Below, piece by piece: positions 22,360 through 30,755 of a stretch of 40,640 bases of DNA. Made by a program: the position numbers and the translations under genes. The stretch is from the NCBI GenBank assembly GCA_037139195.1, contig JBAXGW010000039.1, positions 1 to 40,640 of the forward strand, read 5' to 3'. The notes under the pieces were generated by a model. That model had not been told where the DNA came from. It worked only from the letters and a program-made list of their open reading frames with translations, and made no database searches. Positions within the stretch are counted from its first letter, which is position 1. Every line of letters begins with the position of its first letter. Source of the DNA: JBAXGW01 sp037139195. GTDB lineage: Bacteria; Bacteroidota; Bacteroidia; Bacteroidales; JAHJDW01.

Positions 22360-24429
22360 TTATATTTTTATTCTAACTTGAACTTTCACTTCCGTTTGCG
22401 TATTTCCATCAATTTCATTTAATCCCGAACTTATTGTTGTTTTATTTGCATAATAACTTTGAGCAATTCTAAACCAAATATCGATGCCTTTTTTTAGCGA
22501 ATATTTCATTACAAGATAAGCTCTTGAGCCTTTATAATAATATGCAGGACAAGAAAATGCGTAAAGCATGTCATTTTCATAAGCATAAATTCGTGTATCA
22601 TAGTTTTCAGTATCGAATAAAGCATATCTGCAACTAAAACTAATTGGTTTATTTGGGAAAGAATATGAAAGGTCTTGATAAATTAAATATCCATTTTGTT
22701 TTGCTGTATTTTCTAGTTGGCTAACTTCAATTCGGCTCTTTAATGCTAGATTTTTAGTAGCCTGAAAACTAAAATGGTAGCGGTATGATGATTTTTTAAT
22801 ATTGTCTAGTTGTGGAATATTAGTTGTTTCAACACTTGAGTTTTCTTGCTTTAATCGGTTTTTGTATCTTACATACATCGAAACTTTGCTGCTAGGAATA
22901 TAATCGAGCTGAAATAAATTGTCATGACCATAAGATGGCGACGATACACGATATTTGAGCCATGGATATTTGTACATATCGTGATATGCCGAAAATGAGA
23001 AATGTGGAATAGGAAAACATTGAATGCCTATGTAAATTCCTTCTTCATTTTGTGCAGATGAATTGGAGCTAATAGCAGCTGAATATAAGTTTTGATAATT
23101 TGCATCGTATTTTCTATATAAAGCCGACACCGAAAGAAACGTTGCTAGATGAGCTTCAAATCCTTGTAAAAATGCCTTGCCTCCATTTTGACTGGTTGAT
23201 GCTTCTCCAAAAAAGCTAAATGGTTGATAAAAATAGCTGTAATCGATGCCGTAAACGGTATTTTCTTTTCCCGAGAAATCAAAAAGTTGGTATAATGATT
23301 TTGAGGGAACTAATGCTTTGTCAAAAGTTTGATGATAAGCTGTTCCGCCAATTTTAACGTTTTTGTATTTGTAGTTGAGGTTAGTTCCATAAATAGTTTC
23401 GGTAATTGTATTTCTATTTTCTAGCGTTGTCATGGTATTATGGTAACCAGTTTCTATGAAATTTGAGAAATATTCTTCTTCTGCTAGTGTATCCGTGTTT
23501 TCAATGCTAGCATCTAATTTATTTTTTGAATATAAGACCGAAAAATCAAAATGTCCTAAGTCGATGGTACTAGCTATTCCTTTAAAAAATCTATTTTCAT
23601 TTGTCGAAGAATAGGATTTCACGCCGCTAGCAAATTTTCTGATATTGATAACGCTTGCTCCCTTTCCAAAAGACATGCCTGGGGATAGCGTTAAGCCTTG
23701 TCCAAATGAAACTTGATAATCGCCAATTGCTAATGCTTTTAAATTCCCTGTGTTTCCAACAAAGAAATGTGCGGAATAAAAGTCGTATCCTTGCTTTTGT
23801 GGATCTTTAAAAAATGCTTCGCCAGCATCTTTTTCGCCAGTAATTCCAAAACTAATATTATTCGAATATTTGAAACGGTATTTTGAGTATATTTTATATG
23901 GACTGCCAAGGTATTGTTTATTGCTGTTTTTCAACGAATCTGTTTGATTCGAATAGCCAGCTTGTTCTTCTAAAACACGGCTTCCACGAATAATAACTTG
24001 TGTTTTACCGTATTTAATGATGTTTTTAAAATTCAATTGTTTTGTAGAGTCAACAGGTAAAACAATGATATATGGTTTTATTGCTTCAAATGATTTGTTG
24101 TCGAACCCATTGATGTTTAATAATTCATAAATGCTTATTAACTGCCCATATCGTTGACGATAATAAAGAAAATTGCTGATTTGTATATCGTTGAAAATTC
24201 TTGATGCTGAAAATTCCGATTCGCTAGCTATATTTAGGTTTATTGGATTTTCTGTTAGTTGTTCTATTGCATCAGTAAGCTCCGAGAAATCGATATCCTT
24301 TGTTTCGTCAGAATTTTCAATGTTATTATCAATATTTGTTTCAATTATTTTATCAGGATTGGTTTGCGAAACACCAGAAAATGAAAATAATAGCAGAATA
24401 ATAGCTATATAAAACGCAAAGCTTTTCAT
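22360..24429 (-). CDS. Outer-membrane protein with ComEA-type helix-hairpin-helix domain
   Basis: A 689-residue protein. Signal peptide at residues 1-21 (MKSFAFYIAIILLLFSFSGVS). Residues about 57-126 are a tandem HhH unit like that of ComEA: NPINLNIASESEF, ISNFLYYRQRYGQLISIYELLNINGFDNKSF and IKPYI. HhH pairs normally bind DNA without sequence preference. From about residue 135 to the end the chain is beta-strand rich with alternating hydrophobic residues (VIIRGSRV, YKIYSKYRFKYSNNISFGITG ... TEVKVQVRIKI) ending in an aromatic/basic strand, which looks like an outer-membrane barrel of about 20 or more strands. Such proteins are widespread in this phylum as uncharacterised HhH proteins. It starts 1 base after the stop of the PorV/PorQ-like gene, so it is translationally coupled to it. 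Role is unknown; DNA handling at the surface is one possibility. Confidence 0.7.
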   Translation of the reverse strand: MKSFAFYIAIILLLFSFSGVSQTNPDKIIETNIDNNIENSDETKDIDFSELTDAIEQLTENPINLNIASESEFSASRIFNDIQISNFLYYRQRYGQLISIYELLNINGFDNKSFEAIKPYIIVLPVDSTKQLNFKNIIKYGKTQVIIRGSRVLEEQAGYSNQTDSLKNSNKQYLGSPYKIYSKYRFKYSNNISFGITGEKDAGEAFFKDPQKQGYDFYSAHFFVGNTGNLKALAIGDYQVSFGQGLTLSPGMSFGKGASVINIRKFASGVKSYSSTNENRFFKGIASTIDLGHFDFSVLYSKNKLDASIENTDTLAEEEYFSNFIETGYHNTMTTLENRNTITETIYGTNLNYKYKNVKIGGTAYHQTFDKALVPSKSLYQLFDFSGKENTVYGIDYSYFYQPFSFFGEASTSQNGGKAFLQGFEAHLATFLSVSALYRKYDANYQNLYSAAISSNSSAQNEEGIYIGIQCFPIPHFSFSAYHDMYKYPWLKYRVSSPSYGHDNLFQLDYIPSSKVSMYVRYKNRLKQENSSVETTNIPQLDNIKKSSYRYHFSFQATKNLALKSRIEVSQLENTAKQNGYLIYQDLSYSFPNKPISFSCRYALFDTENYDTRIYAYENDMLYAFSCPAYYYKGSRAYLVMKYSLKKGIDIWFRIAQSYYANKTTISSGLNEIDGNTQTEVKVQVRIKI

Positions 24430-24430
24430 C

Positions 24431-25243
24431 TTACAATTTATAATTTAAAGAAAATTGACTCGACAAACCAAGCATTGAATGGTATCTGGCAGAAAAATCG
24501 ATAACAAAACGATTGAATTCTAAGCCAATGCCAAATGTATTGTAAAACGGATTTGATGATATTCCTAATCTTATATATATTGGCTTTGCTAAATGGTATT
24601 CAATTCCTCCATTTACCGAAGGTTTGAAGTTTAGGTCTTTTTGTAATTCTATTGTAATGTTAGTTTTATCAGAAAATTTATTTAAAAATCCTAATTTTAT
24701 TAATGTAGGGTATTGTTCATTATAATATTTTGAAACTTTTGCTCGTGTTGGATTAAATATATGAGTTGCAAAGCTTGTGTTTTTGCTTATTTTAGAATAA
24801 AAACCAATTTCTGCTGCCAATGCACCCGATTTCCCATAATTTTCACCTGTAACTGTTTGCAAATAATTTAGTTGTATTCCAATTGATATTTTTTCTGAAA
24901 GCCTTTTGCCGTAAGCTAACCCAATTCTTGATTGATTAAATAGTTTGTAGCCAAAGTAATTTACGGCTAATCCAAATGTGCCAGATTTTGTGGGCAACGC
25001 AAAAGCAGCATTCTTCAAACTGGTTTCTTTAAGCCCAAACCTATTATCGTAGAAAACTCCCAACGATGGTTTTTCTAAAAATGCTAATCCTGCTTGATTG
25101 TTTTGAACACTCCACACGTCGGTTTGGCAAACTCCTGTCATGCCCAAAGCAGTTGATTTTGCTCCTGATACAGTAAAAATATCTTGAGCAATTGTTGAAA
25201 CAGAGAATAAACTGAAAGCGATTATAAAAAATAGTTTACACAT
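24431..25243 (-). CDS. PorV/PorQ-like outer-membrane beta-barrel protein
   Basis: I choose the ATG at 25241-25243, which directly begins a signal peptide (MCKLFFIIAFSLFSVSTIAQ); the frame is open 15 codons further upstream but these residues are polar and do not fit. The mature part begins DIFTVSGAKSTALGMTGVCQTDVWSVQNNQAGLAF, the characteristic FadL/PorV-like N-terminus (Ala-Leu-Gly-Met-Gly, then W..NNxAGLA). The 270 residues are consistent with a 14-strand barrel, ending in a Tyr-Lys-Leu strand. PorV and PorQ take part in type IX secretion cargo sorting; this one may belong to that group, but it may also be a barrel with another job. It is co-translated with the HhH protein (1-base gap). Divergent from the glycosyltransferase gene at 25354. 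Confidence 0.65.
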   Translation of the reverse strand: MCKLFFIIAFSLFSVSTIAQDIFTVSGAKSTALGMTGVCQTDVWSVQNNQAGLAFLEKPSLGVFYDNRFGLKETSLKNAAFALPTKSGTFGLAVNYFGYKLFNQSRIGLAYGKRLSEKISIGIQLNYLQTVTGENYGKSGALAAEIGFYSKISKNTSFATHIFNPTRAKVSKYYNEQYPTLIKLGFLNKFSDKTNITIELQKDLNFKPSVNGGIEYHLAKPIYIRLGISSNPFYNTFGIGLEFNRFVIDFSARYHSMLGLSSQFSLNYKL

Positions 25244-25324
25244 GTTTTTTGCAATATTATGCAAAGATTGTAAAAAATCGGAAACCACTAAAAATATTTA
25301 TATTAATAATTGTGAAATAATGAA

Positions 25325-25332
25325 TAATTTTG
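25325..25332 (+). promoter_or_regulatory. Possible -7 box of the glycosyltransferase gene
   Basis: TAATTTTG (25325-25332) matches TAnnTTTG, 21 bases before ATG 25354. It overlaps the alternative TTG start at 25330, which supports using the ATG. No convincing -33 TTTG is seen. Confidence 0.4.
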
Positions 25333-25353
25333 CTTAAACATAATACGGAAACA

Positions 25354-27234
25354 ATGAATTTAAGAAAAATTGATTTTTACCTTTTGGGGTTAATTATTAT
25401 TAGCTTTTTTGCTCGCTTTTGGCATTTGTCGGATTGGTCGCTTAGCAATGATGAATTAAGTGCAATTTCAAGATTAAACTACAATTCCTTAAAAGATTTG
25501 GTTTATTATGGCGTAATGACAAACGATATGCATCCGGCTGGGGTTCAGGTTTTTCTTTATTATTGGACTAAATGTTTCGAAATTACTGAATTTTGGCTTC
25601 GCTTTCCATTTGCTTTAGCAGGTGTTATCGCTGTTGTATATTTTTACTTATTATTAAAGAAAATTTTTTCAAAAGAGGCTGCTTTTCTTGGTGGGTTGTT
25701 TATTGCGTTATTGCAATTTACAGTGCTGTATAGTCAATTAGCTCGCCCGTATAGCCCTGGATTATTGTTTGTAATGATGTTTGCTTATTATTGGTATGCT
25801 TTTTTTATTGAGGATAATAAAAAGCTAATCACCATGTTTCTTTTTGGTGCTTCGGCTGTATTAGCTGCAATTACACATAATTATAGCTTTTTAGTTGTTT
25901 TAATAATGGGAATCAGTGGTTTAGTTTTTATGAATAAATCAAAAATTCTCCCGCTTCTTATTACCGTAGTAGCTTCATTTGTTGTGTATTTACCAAATTT
26001 TAAAGTTTTTTATTTTCAAATGGGTATAGGCGGTGTAGGAGGTTGGTTAGGTAAACCTAAAAATGATTGGATTATTGATTTTCTGTATTTTTCTTTCAAC
26101 CAATCATTAATAATAGCAATTGTTGCTTTAGTTCTCTTTGCCATTTCTATTTATTACATAATAAAAAATCCAATTTCCAAATCGAAAATGCCTTTGTTAT
26201 TTTTATTTTGGTTCATTGTTTCTTTTCTAATTGGTTTTTATTATTCTCGATTGAAAAATCCTATACTTCAATATTCTACACTGGTTTTTACTTTCCCTTT
26301 TTTAATTGCATTTATAGTTTATGGAATAGATTTATTAAAGGAAAAGTTAAAAAAAGTCGCTATCATCTGCATTGCTGTCATTTGTTCTTATTCTTTTGTA
26401 TTTGAGCAAACAAGTTTTAAAGAATCTACTTTTGGCGATTTTAAAGGCTTAGCAAAAGAAATTGTTGAATTAAATAAGACTTATAAAAGCGATTCAATTG
26501 AACGTATTATTCAGTTAAATAATCCAAATTACATCAATTTTTATTTAAAAAAAGAGGGCAGTACGCTCGAATTTTCACAATATATAAATCATGGCGAAGA
26601 AGAAAAATTGATTGAATTGAAAAAGATTGTTCAAAATTCAAACAAGCCTTATTTTATGGATTCATATCTACTTTATCAACCAAGCATAATAGAAGATATA
26701 ATTAGCTCTGAATATCCTTACATTATTTACAATACATCAAAACTTGGATATACAGTTAGATTGTTTTCAAGAAAATCAAATCAAGGAGAAAAACTTCCTT
26801 TGCTTGAAATTAATAATGATTTTGAATCGGCTGATTGTTGGACTTCTAAAATTGTTTTGGATACAGTAAATCCAATAAACGGGATAAAAAGTTTTATAAT
26901 GAGTGATAGTTTGATGTATGGACCAACAATTAGAATTCCATATTCTGACTTAAAAAATGCGAATTATTTTATTGCTTCTGTTGATTTTATTGCAGATACA
27001 GTGCTTGCAGATGTTTCAATGGATTGCACTATTAGTAATGCCGATAGTACACTTTCGTGGCAATCTCGTCCATTCAGGTATTTTGATAAAGCAGGAAAAC
27101 TATCAAAATTAATTTATTCGTTAGATTTGCCTAGTGGTATAAAAAGCACGGATATAGTTTCGTTTTATATCTCTAATGCAAAGCTTGAAACTGTGAAAAT
27201 AGATGATTTTAATATTAAATTTTATCGTAAATGA
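25354..27234 (+). CDS. GT39/ArnT-like membrane glycosyltransferase
   Basis: I prefer ATG 25354 (626 residues) to TTG 25330, which lies inside a promoter box. The first helix (about 8-24) is followed by DWSLSNDELSAISRL (residues 27-41), in which D33-E34 matches the catalytic loop-1 motif of GT-C enzymes such as ArnT/PMT. NDMHPAGVQVFLYYWTKCFE, WLRFPFALAGVI and VLYSQLARPYSPGLLF are other GT39 landmarks. About eleven hydrophobic helices run to about residue 350; about residues 355-470 are soluble and the last 150 residues form a beta-rich domain (LEINNDFESADCWTSKIVL..., ISNADSTLSWQSRPF), unusual for small family members. Such enzymes move a sugar from a lipid carrier onto lipid or protein acceptors on the outer face of the inner membrane; substrates unknown. 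ATGA overlap with the next gene. Confidence 0.8.
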   Translation: MNLRKIDFYLLGLIIISFFARFWHLSDWSLSNDELSAISRLNYNSLKDLVYYGVMTNDMHPAGVQVFLYYWTKCFEITEFWLRFPFALAGVIAVVYFYLLLKKIFSKEAAFLGGLFIALLQFTVLYSQLARPYSPGLLFVMMFAYYWYAFFIEDNKKLITMFLFGASAVLAAITHNYSFLVVLIMGISGLVFMNKSKILPLLITVVASFVVYLPNFKVFYFQMGIGGVGGWLGKPKNDWIIDFLYFSFNQSLIIAIVALVLFAISIYYIIKNPISKSKMPLLFLFWFIVSFLIGFYYSRLKNPILQYSTLVFTFPFLIAFIVYGIDLLKEKLKKVAIICIAVICSYSFVFEQTSFKESTFGDFKGLAKEIVELNKTYKSDSIERIIQLNNPNYINFYLKKEGSTLEFSQYINHGEEEKLIELKKIVQNSNKPYFMDSYLLYQPSIIEDIISSEYPYIIYNTSKLGYTVRLFSRKSNQGEKLPLLEINNDFESADCWTSKIVLDTVNPINGIKSFIMSDSLMYGPTIRIPYSDLKNANYFIASVDFIADTVLADVSMDCTISNADSTLSWQSRPFRYFDKAGKLSKLIYSLDLPSGIKSTDIVSFYISNAKLETVKIDDFNIKFYRK

Positions 27235-27692
27235 AAAGCTTTATAAATCTTGATATGGTTGATTTGCAAGGCGATGGCTGCCACCTTTTTATTTCTTGTA
27301 AAATTAATGGAAAGGAGGCAAAAATGCTGGTTGATTCTGGGGCTTCGCGTTCGGCTTTTGATATTGAACAAATCAAAAAATATATTGTAGAAGAAGAGCA
27401 TGAAGCAAATCAGCAACTTACCACTGGTTTGGGTTCTAATACAGTACAAAGTTATTTTTCGTTGTTTGACGAATTTCAATTAGGCGACTTTGTATTGAGG
27501 AATTATCAAGCTGTTTTACTAGATATGAGTCACGTTAATGCCTCATATCAGGCGATTGGGTTAGAAGAGATTGTTGGAGTTATTGGCGGAGATATACTTT
27601 TAGATTACAAAGCTATTATAGACTATAAAAAGAAAATTTTGTTGCTAAGAACACATAAGAGAAATAAAATATTTATTAATTTTAGCAAGTAA
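27231..27692 (+). CDS. Retropepsin-like aspartic protease
   Basis: A 153-residue protein with the aspartyl-protease signature LVDSGASRSAFD (residues 33-44; Asp35) of retropepsin-like folds, a glycine flap region (around 66-72) and the conserved GVIGGDILLDYKAIIDYKKK (116-135) that completes the fold. Such single-lobe domains dimerise to form an active site. It has no signal peptide, so it is cytoplasmic, or a folded product not exported by Sec. The start ATG overlaps the TGA stop of the glycosyltransferase (ATGA), which indicates translational coupling and maybe a shared pathway. I do not know its substrate. Confidence 0.75.
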   Translation: MKSFINLDMVDLQGDGCHLFISCKINGKEAKMLVDSGASRSAFDIEQIKKYIVEEEHEANQQLTTGLGSNTVQSYFSLFDEFQLGDFVLRNYQAVLLDMSHVNASYQAIGLEEIVGVIGGDILLDYKAIIDYKKKILLLRTHKRNKIFINFSK

Positions 27693-27729
27693 AAAACATT
27701 GAGAGGTTCAATTTAAAACTTTATTTTTC

Positions 27730-28233
27730 ATGAAAAAAATAGTAGTTATTTGCATTTTATTTGTAATTTTTTCTATAAAAATATTTGCTCAACCAACTTC
27801 TGTTTGGTTGGTAGGACCAATGTTGCATATTAACTTTGGTGGTGAGAAAGTTAGAGTTTCTGGCGGAATAGAAGTATCGCGATGGAATACGAGTCATTTC
27901 CCTTATGGTTATGATTTTGGTGTTGAAAAAGAAAAGCAAAAAATTCGTTTTTATTTTGAAGGACAAACAGGCGTTTTTCTTGCTGGGCTTTCACTTGGAC
28001 CAGTATTAGAATATAGAACAGATGAAAGCAAATTATATGCAGGTATGCAAGGTTCAGTATGGGCAAATTATGTGTTAGGACTTGATTTCAGATTAAGAAG
28101 AATTGGTCATACAACCATAAAAAGCCCTGGTGTGTATTTCAAAGTGCCTGTTAATAAGGCTTTTTACGATTGGGTGGATGAAAGTTCAAAAGAAGATTCA
28201 GACGGCAATTCGCATCTTTTTGATTGGGATTAA
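27730..28233 (+). CDS. Small exported protein of unknown function
   Basis: A 167-residue protein with a signal peptide (MKKIVVICILFVIFSIKIFAQ). The mature part is beta-rich with glycine and aromatic residues: VWLVGPMLHINFGGEKVRVSGGIEVSRW, FYFEGQTGVFLAGLSLGPVLEY, ANYVLGLDFRLRR. This could be a small eight-strand outer-membrane barrel. The end (DESSKEDSDGNSHLFDWD) is acidic. It starts 37 bases after the protease gene in the same direction and converges with the FG-GAP gene with 47 bases between the stops. I do not recognise a named family. Confidence 0.55.
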   Translation: MKKIVVICILFVIFSIKIFAQPTSVWLVGPMLHINFGGEKVRVSGGIEVSRWNTSHFPYGYDFGVEKEKQKIRFYFEGQTGVFLAGLSLGPVLEYRTDESKLYAGMQGSVWANYVLGLDFRLRRIGHTTIKSPGVYFKVPVNKAFYDWVDESSKEDSDGNSHLFDWD

Positions 28234-28280
28234 ATATTGAGATTGTTGGGAAAATTCAAATTTAATTATTAGAATGTCCT

Positions 28281-30521
28281 TTATGGCTTAACTTTTATCA
28301 ATTTACTATACAGTATTTGATGATTATTTAATTCAATTTTTAATGTGTAAACTCCGTTGCTAACCGATTCATTAAAAAAATACTCAGTTGCATTTTTATT
28401 AAAGGTCTGAATAGTTTGTCCTTCAAGATTGATAAGTTCGATTTTAAGAATTTCGGCGTTTTCGATAGAAAAGCTGTTTGAACATGGGTTGGGATAAATT
28501 TTCACGGAACTATTTTTTTCTTCTTTAATCCCAACGCCCCAAGGTTTTGCTCCTTTGAAAAAATTTAAACCACCAGCTTCGTTGCCAATTATTGCTTCTG
28601 GATAGGTGTCGTTATTGATGTCTTTCATTGTAATAGATGAATAGGCACCAAAATTCGAGCTTAAATAGCTGGGATTAACCAATTCAAATGATCCATTTAA
28701 ATTATTATCAATAGATGAATAATAAAAAAAATTACCTGATTGAGAGCCTACCATTAATCGGTATGAACCATTTAAATCATAGAAAAAAGGCTTTGAATAA
28801 CCAAAGTTTGAGTTCAATGTGTCTGTAACTACTACGTTTCCTAATTTAGAAATTGTTGGTGTATTTGAAAATACAGGATTGCTAGTTGTTCCTGTATTTT
28901 GAAAATAATACAATTTCCCATCTTTTGCCCCAACAACAAGGTCGAGAAGCCCATCTCTATTTAAATCTAATAATTGAGGTGAACTATAATTGCCAATATC
29001 AATATTTGAGTAACTAGCCGAAATGTGCTGAAAATTAGGAATATTAATATCGTTAGAAATATTTTCTAAATAATGTAATTTCCCATTTTGGTCGCCCAAG
29101 ATAAGTTCGTCTTTCCCATCGTTGTTTAAATCTCCAAATGTTGGAAATAATCCTATTGTTTTTAGCGAGCTTAAATTTGCTACATCATCAGAAATTGCTT
29201 TAAATGATGGATTTGAGTTACTTCCAATATTTTTATACAAGTAAATTCTTGAGTAATAATAAGAATAAATAGAGTTCAGCGAATCTTTTGAGCCAGAATA
29301 TGTGCCGTAGTTGCTCACTAGCAAATCGGTTAACCCATCTTTGTCGTAATCGTAAAGCATTGGATACGAATGTTGACCTATGTCGATCATGTCATTTTGC
29401 AAAAAACCTTTTTCTTTATACTTGAAAATATTTGCTGAGCCAGTGCCAATATTTTCGTACCAGCAAATGCCTTTGTAGGTATCTGAAACTCTTGGATCGT
29501 CGGGTGCAACTACTAAATCTTTTTTGCCATCATTATTTACATCTACAAAATAAGCAGCTGGCATAGAAGTTATATTTATGGTGGTGTCGTAATTTGGAAA
29601 AATACTATCGTATTGATTAATAATTGCATCAGAACCTGTTGAATTTGCGTAAAGCGCATACATGTTTCTGAAGTCTATGTCGCCAATTAAAAGATCAATA
29701 TTGCTGTCGTTGTTTAAATCTATGGCACTAATGGTCGATCCAGTATGTCGAGTTGCTTTGGCAGTGAAGTCGTTAAGCAATTTTGAGTACGGGCAATTAA
29801 TGTTAAGAATAATTTTATTTGCATTTTCGCTTTCGGCAAAACTTCCCCAGCAATTATTTGCTAAAACATAATCTAAACTATCAGCATTTCCATATTTTTC
29901 CATGGACAAATTAATGTATAACTGAAGGTATGAACCTAAGATATGAAAAGATAAAATATCAAGGTCGCCATCCTTATCAATATCGACAAATGCTGGAATA
30001 TCAACTGATGAAACATAAATATTGTTCATGTTTCCAGTGCCAAAATCTGCCAATAAACTATTTGTTATTTGAGTGAATTTTAATGCAGTAGTTGTTGACG
30101 TGTTTTTGTAGACAGCTATTCCTCCTGAAGAATAGGTGAAAATATCTTCTTTTTGATCACCATTAAAGTCGGTAAGTAAAGCCCAATCATGAAGAACAGG
30201 GAATCTATTTAGGTAATCAATGGAATTTTTAAGTTTAATTTCACCCGAACTAGCGGATGTATTTATTAAATTATAAATTTTATTTCCATTTCGCTCAAAA
30301 ATGAATAAATCTTTTTTGCCATCTAGATTAATATCGATGGATGAAAATTGAGGTGTGTTTAATCCGCCCAGCCAAGCTAGTTCTAGTGGTTGGTTAATAT
30401 TATTTGTAACAATAGTTGAATCATTAAAATAAAATCTAAAATCATTGTCGGCTTGTTGGCTTAATGCAGGCTTAATTAAACATGATAGTACGACAAATAT
30501 GATTTTTTTTAAAGAATTCAT
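28281..30521 (-). CDS. FG-GAP/VCBS-repeat T9SS cargo protein
   Basis: I choose the ATG at 30519-30521 (746 residues): it begins a signal peptide (MNSLKKIIFVVLSCLIKPALSQ), and an upstream in-frame start at 30551 would lie above the promoter at 30536-30566. The body is a series of FG-GAP/VCBS blades with calcium-binding DxNxDGxxD loops: DINLDGKKDLFIF, DIDKDGDLDILSF, DLNNDSNIDLLIG, DVNNDGKKDLVVA, DYDKDGLTDLLVS, DLNNDGKDELILG, DLNRDGLLDLVVG. The final 75 residues (VKIYPNPCSNSF... SNGVYTLKIELNNHQILYSKLIKVK) form a type A T9SS sorting domain. It should be a secreted or surface-bound beta-propeller protein, calcium-stabilised; ligand unknown. Convergent with the gene ending at 28233. Confidence 0.85.
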   Translation of the reverse strand: MNSLKKIIFVVLSCLIKPALSQQADNDFRFYFNDSTIVTNNINQPLELAWLGGLNTPQFSSIDINLDGKKDLFIFERNGNKIYNLINTSASSGEIKLKNSIDYLNRFPVLHDWALLTDFNGDQKEDIFTYSSGGIAVYKNTSTTTALKFTQITNSLLADFGTGNMNNIYVSSVDIPAFVDIDKDGDLDILSFHILGSYLQLYINLSMEKYGNADSLDYVLANNCWGSFAESENANKIILNINCPYSKLLNDFTAKATRHTGSTISAIDLNNDSNIDLLIGDIDFRNMYALYANSTGSDAIINQYDSIFPNYDTTINITSMPAAYFVDVNNDGKKDLVVAPDDPRVSDTYKGICWYENIGTGSANIFKYKEKGFLQNDMIDIGQHSYPMLYDYDKDGLTDLLVSNYGTYSGSKDSLNSIYSYYYSRIYLYKNIGSNSNPSFKAISDDVANLSSLKTIGLFPTFGDLNNDGKDELILGDQNGKLHYLENISNDINIPNFQHISASYSNIDIGNYSSPQLLDLNRDGLLDLVVGAKDGKLYYFQNTGTTSNPVFSNTPTISKLGNVVVTDTLNSNFGYSKPFFYDLNGSYRLMVGSQSGNFFYYSSIDNNLNGSFELVNPSYLSSNFGAYSSITMKDINNDTYPEAIIGNEAGGLNFFKGAKPWGVGIKEEKNSSVKIYPNPCSNSFSIENAEILKIELINLEGQTIQTFNKNATEYFFNESVSNGVYTLKIELNNHQILYSKLIKVKP

Positions 30522-30535
30522 TTCTAAGTTTTTCA

Positions 30536-30566
30536 CAAATCTATAAAACAAAGTTTAAAACACAAA
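30536..30566 (-). promoter_or_regulatory. Bacteroidota-type promoter of the FG-GAP gene
   Basis: On the minus strand TTTG (30563-30566), exactly 19 bases, then TAGATTTG (30536-30543); the start codon is 14 bases further. Both elements and the spacing match the phylum consensus and fix the ATG at 30521 as the start. Confidence 0.65.
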
Positions 30567-30664
30567 GTTAAAAGCATAATATTTTTTTTATTGTAGCTGA
30601 TTCTTTATTGATGGGGTTTTTAATCGTTTTATGTTAAAATAGGAAAAGATTTAATTTCTAAATT

Positions 30665-30696
30665 ATTGTTTAATTTTAAATGTTATTCTATATTTG
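30665..30696 (+). promoter_or_regulatory. Bacteroidota-type promoter of secDF
   Basis: ATTG (30665-30668; one mismatch to TTTG), 20 bases, then TATATTTG (30689-30696). The secDF ATG is 59 bases downstream, so the leader is about 50 bases. Confidence 0.5.
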
Positions 30697-30755
30697 CAGG
30701 CTGAATAAAAGTGAAAAAGTAATAATATCAATTAAATAGTTAAAAAAGTAAAGAT

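Noticed and set aside
25244..25288. Longer start for the PorV/PorQ-like protein
   Set aside because: The extra 15 residues are polar and placed ahead of a complete signal peptide that begins at 25243.
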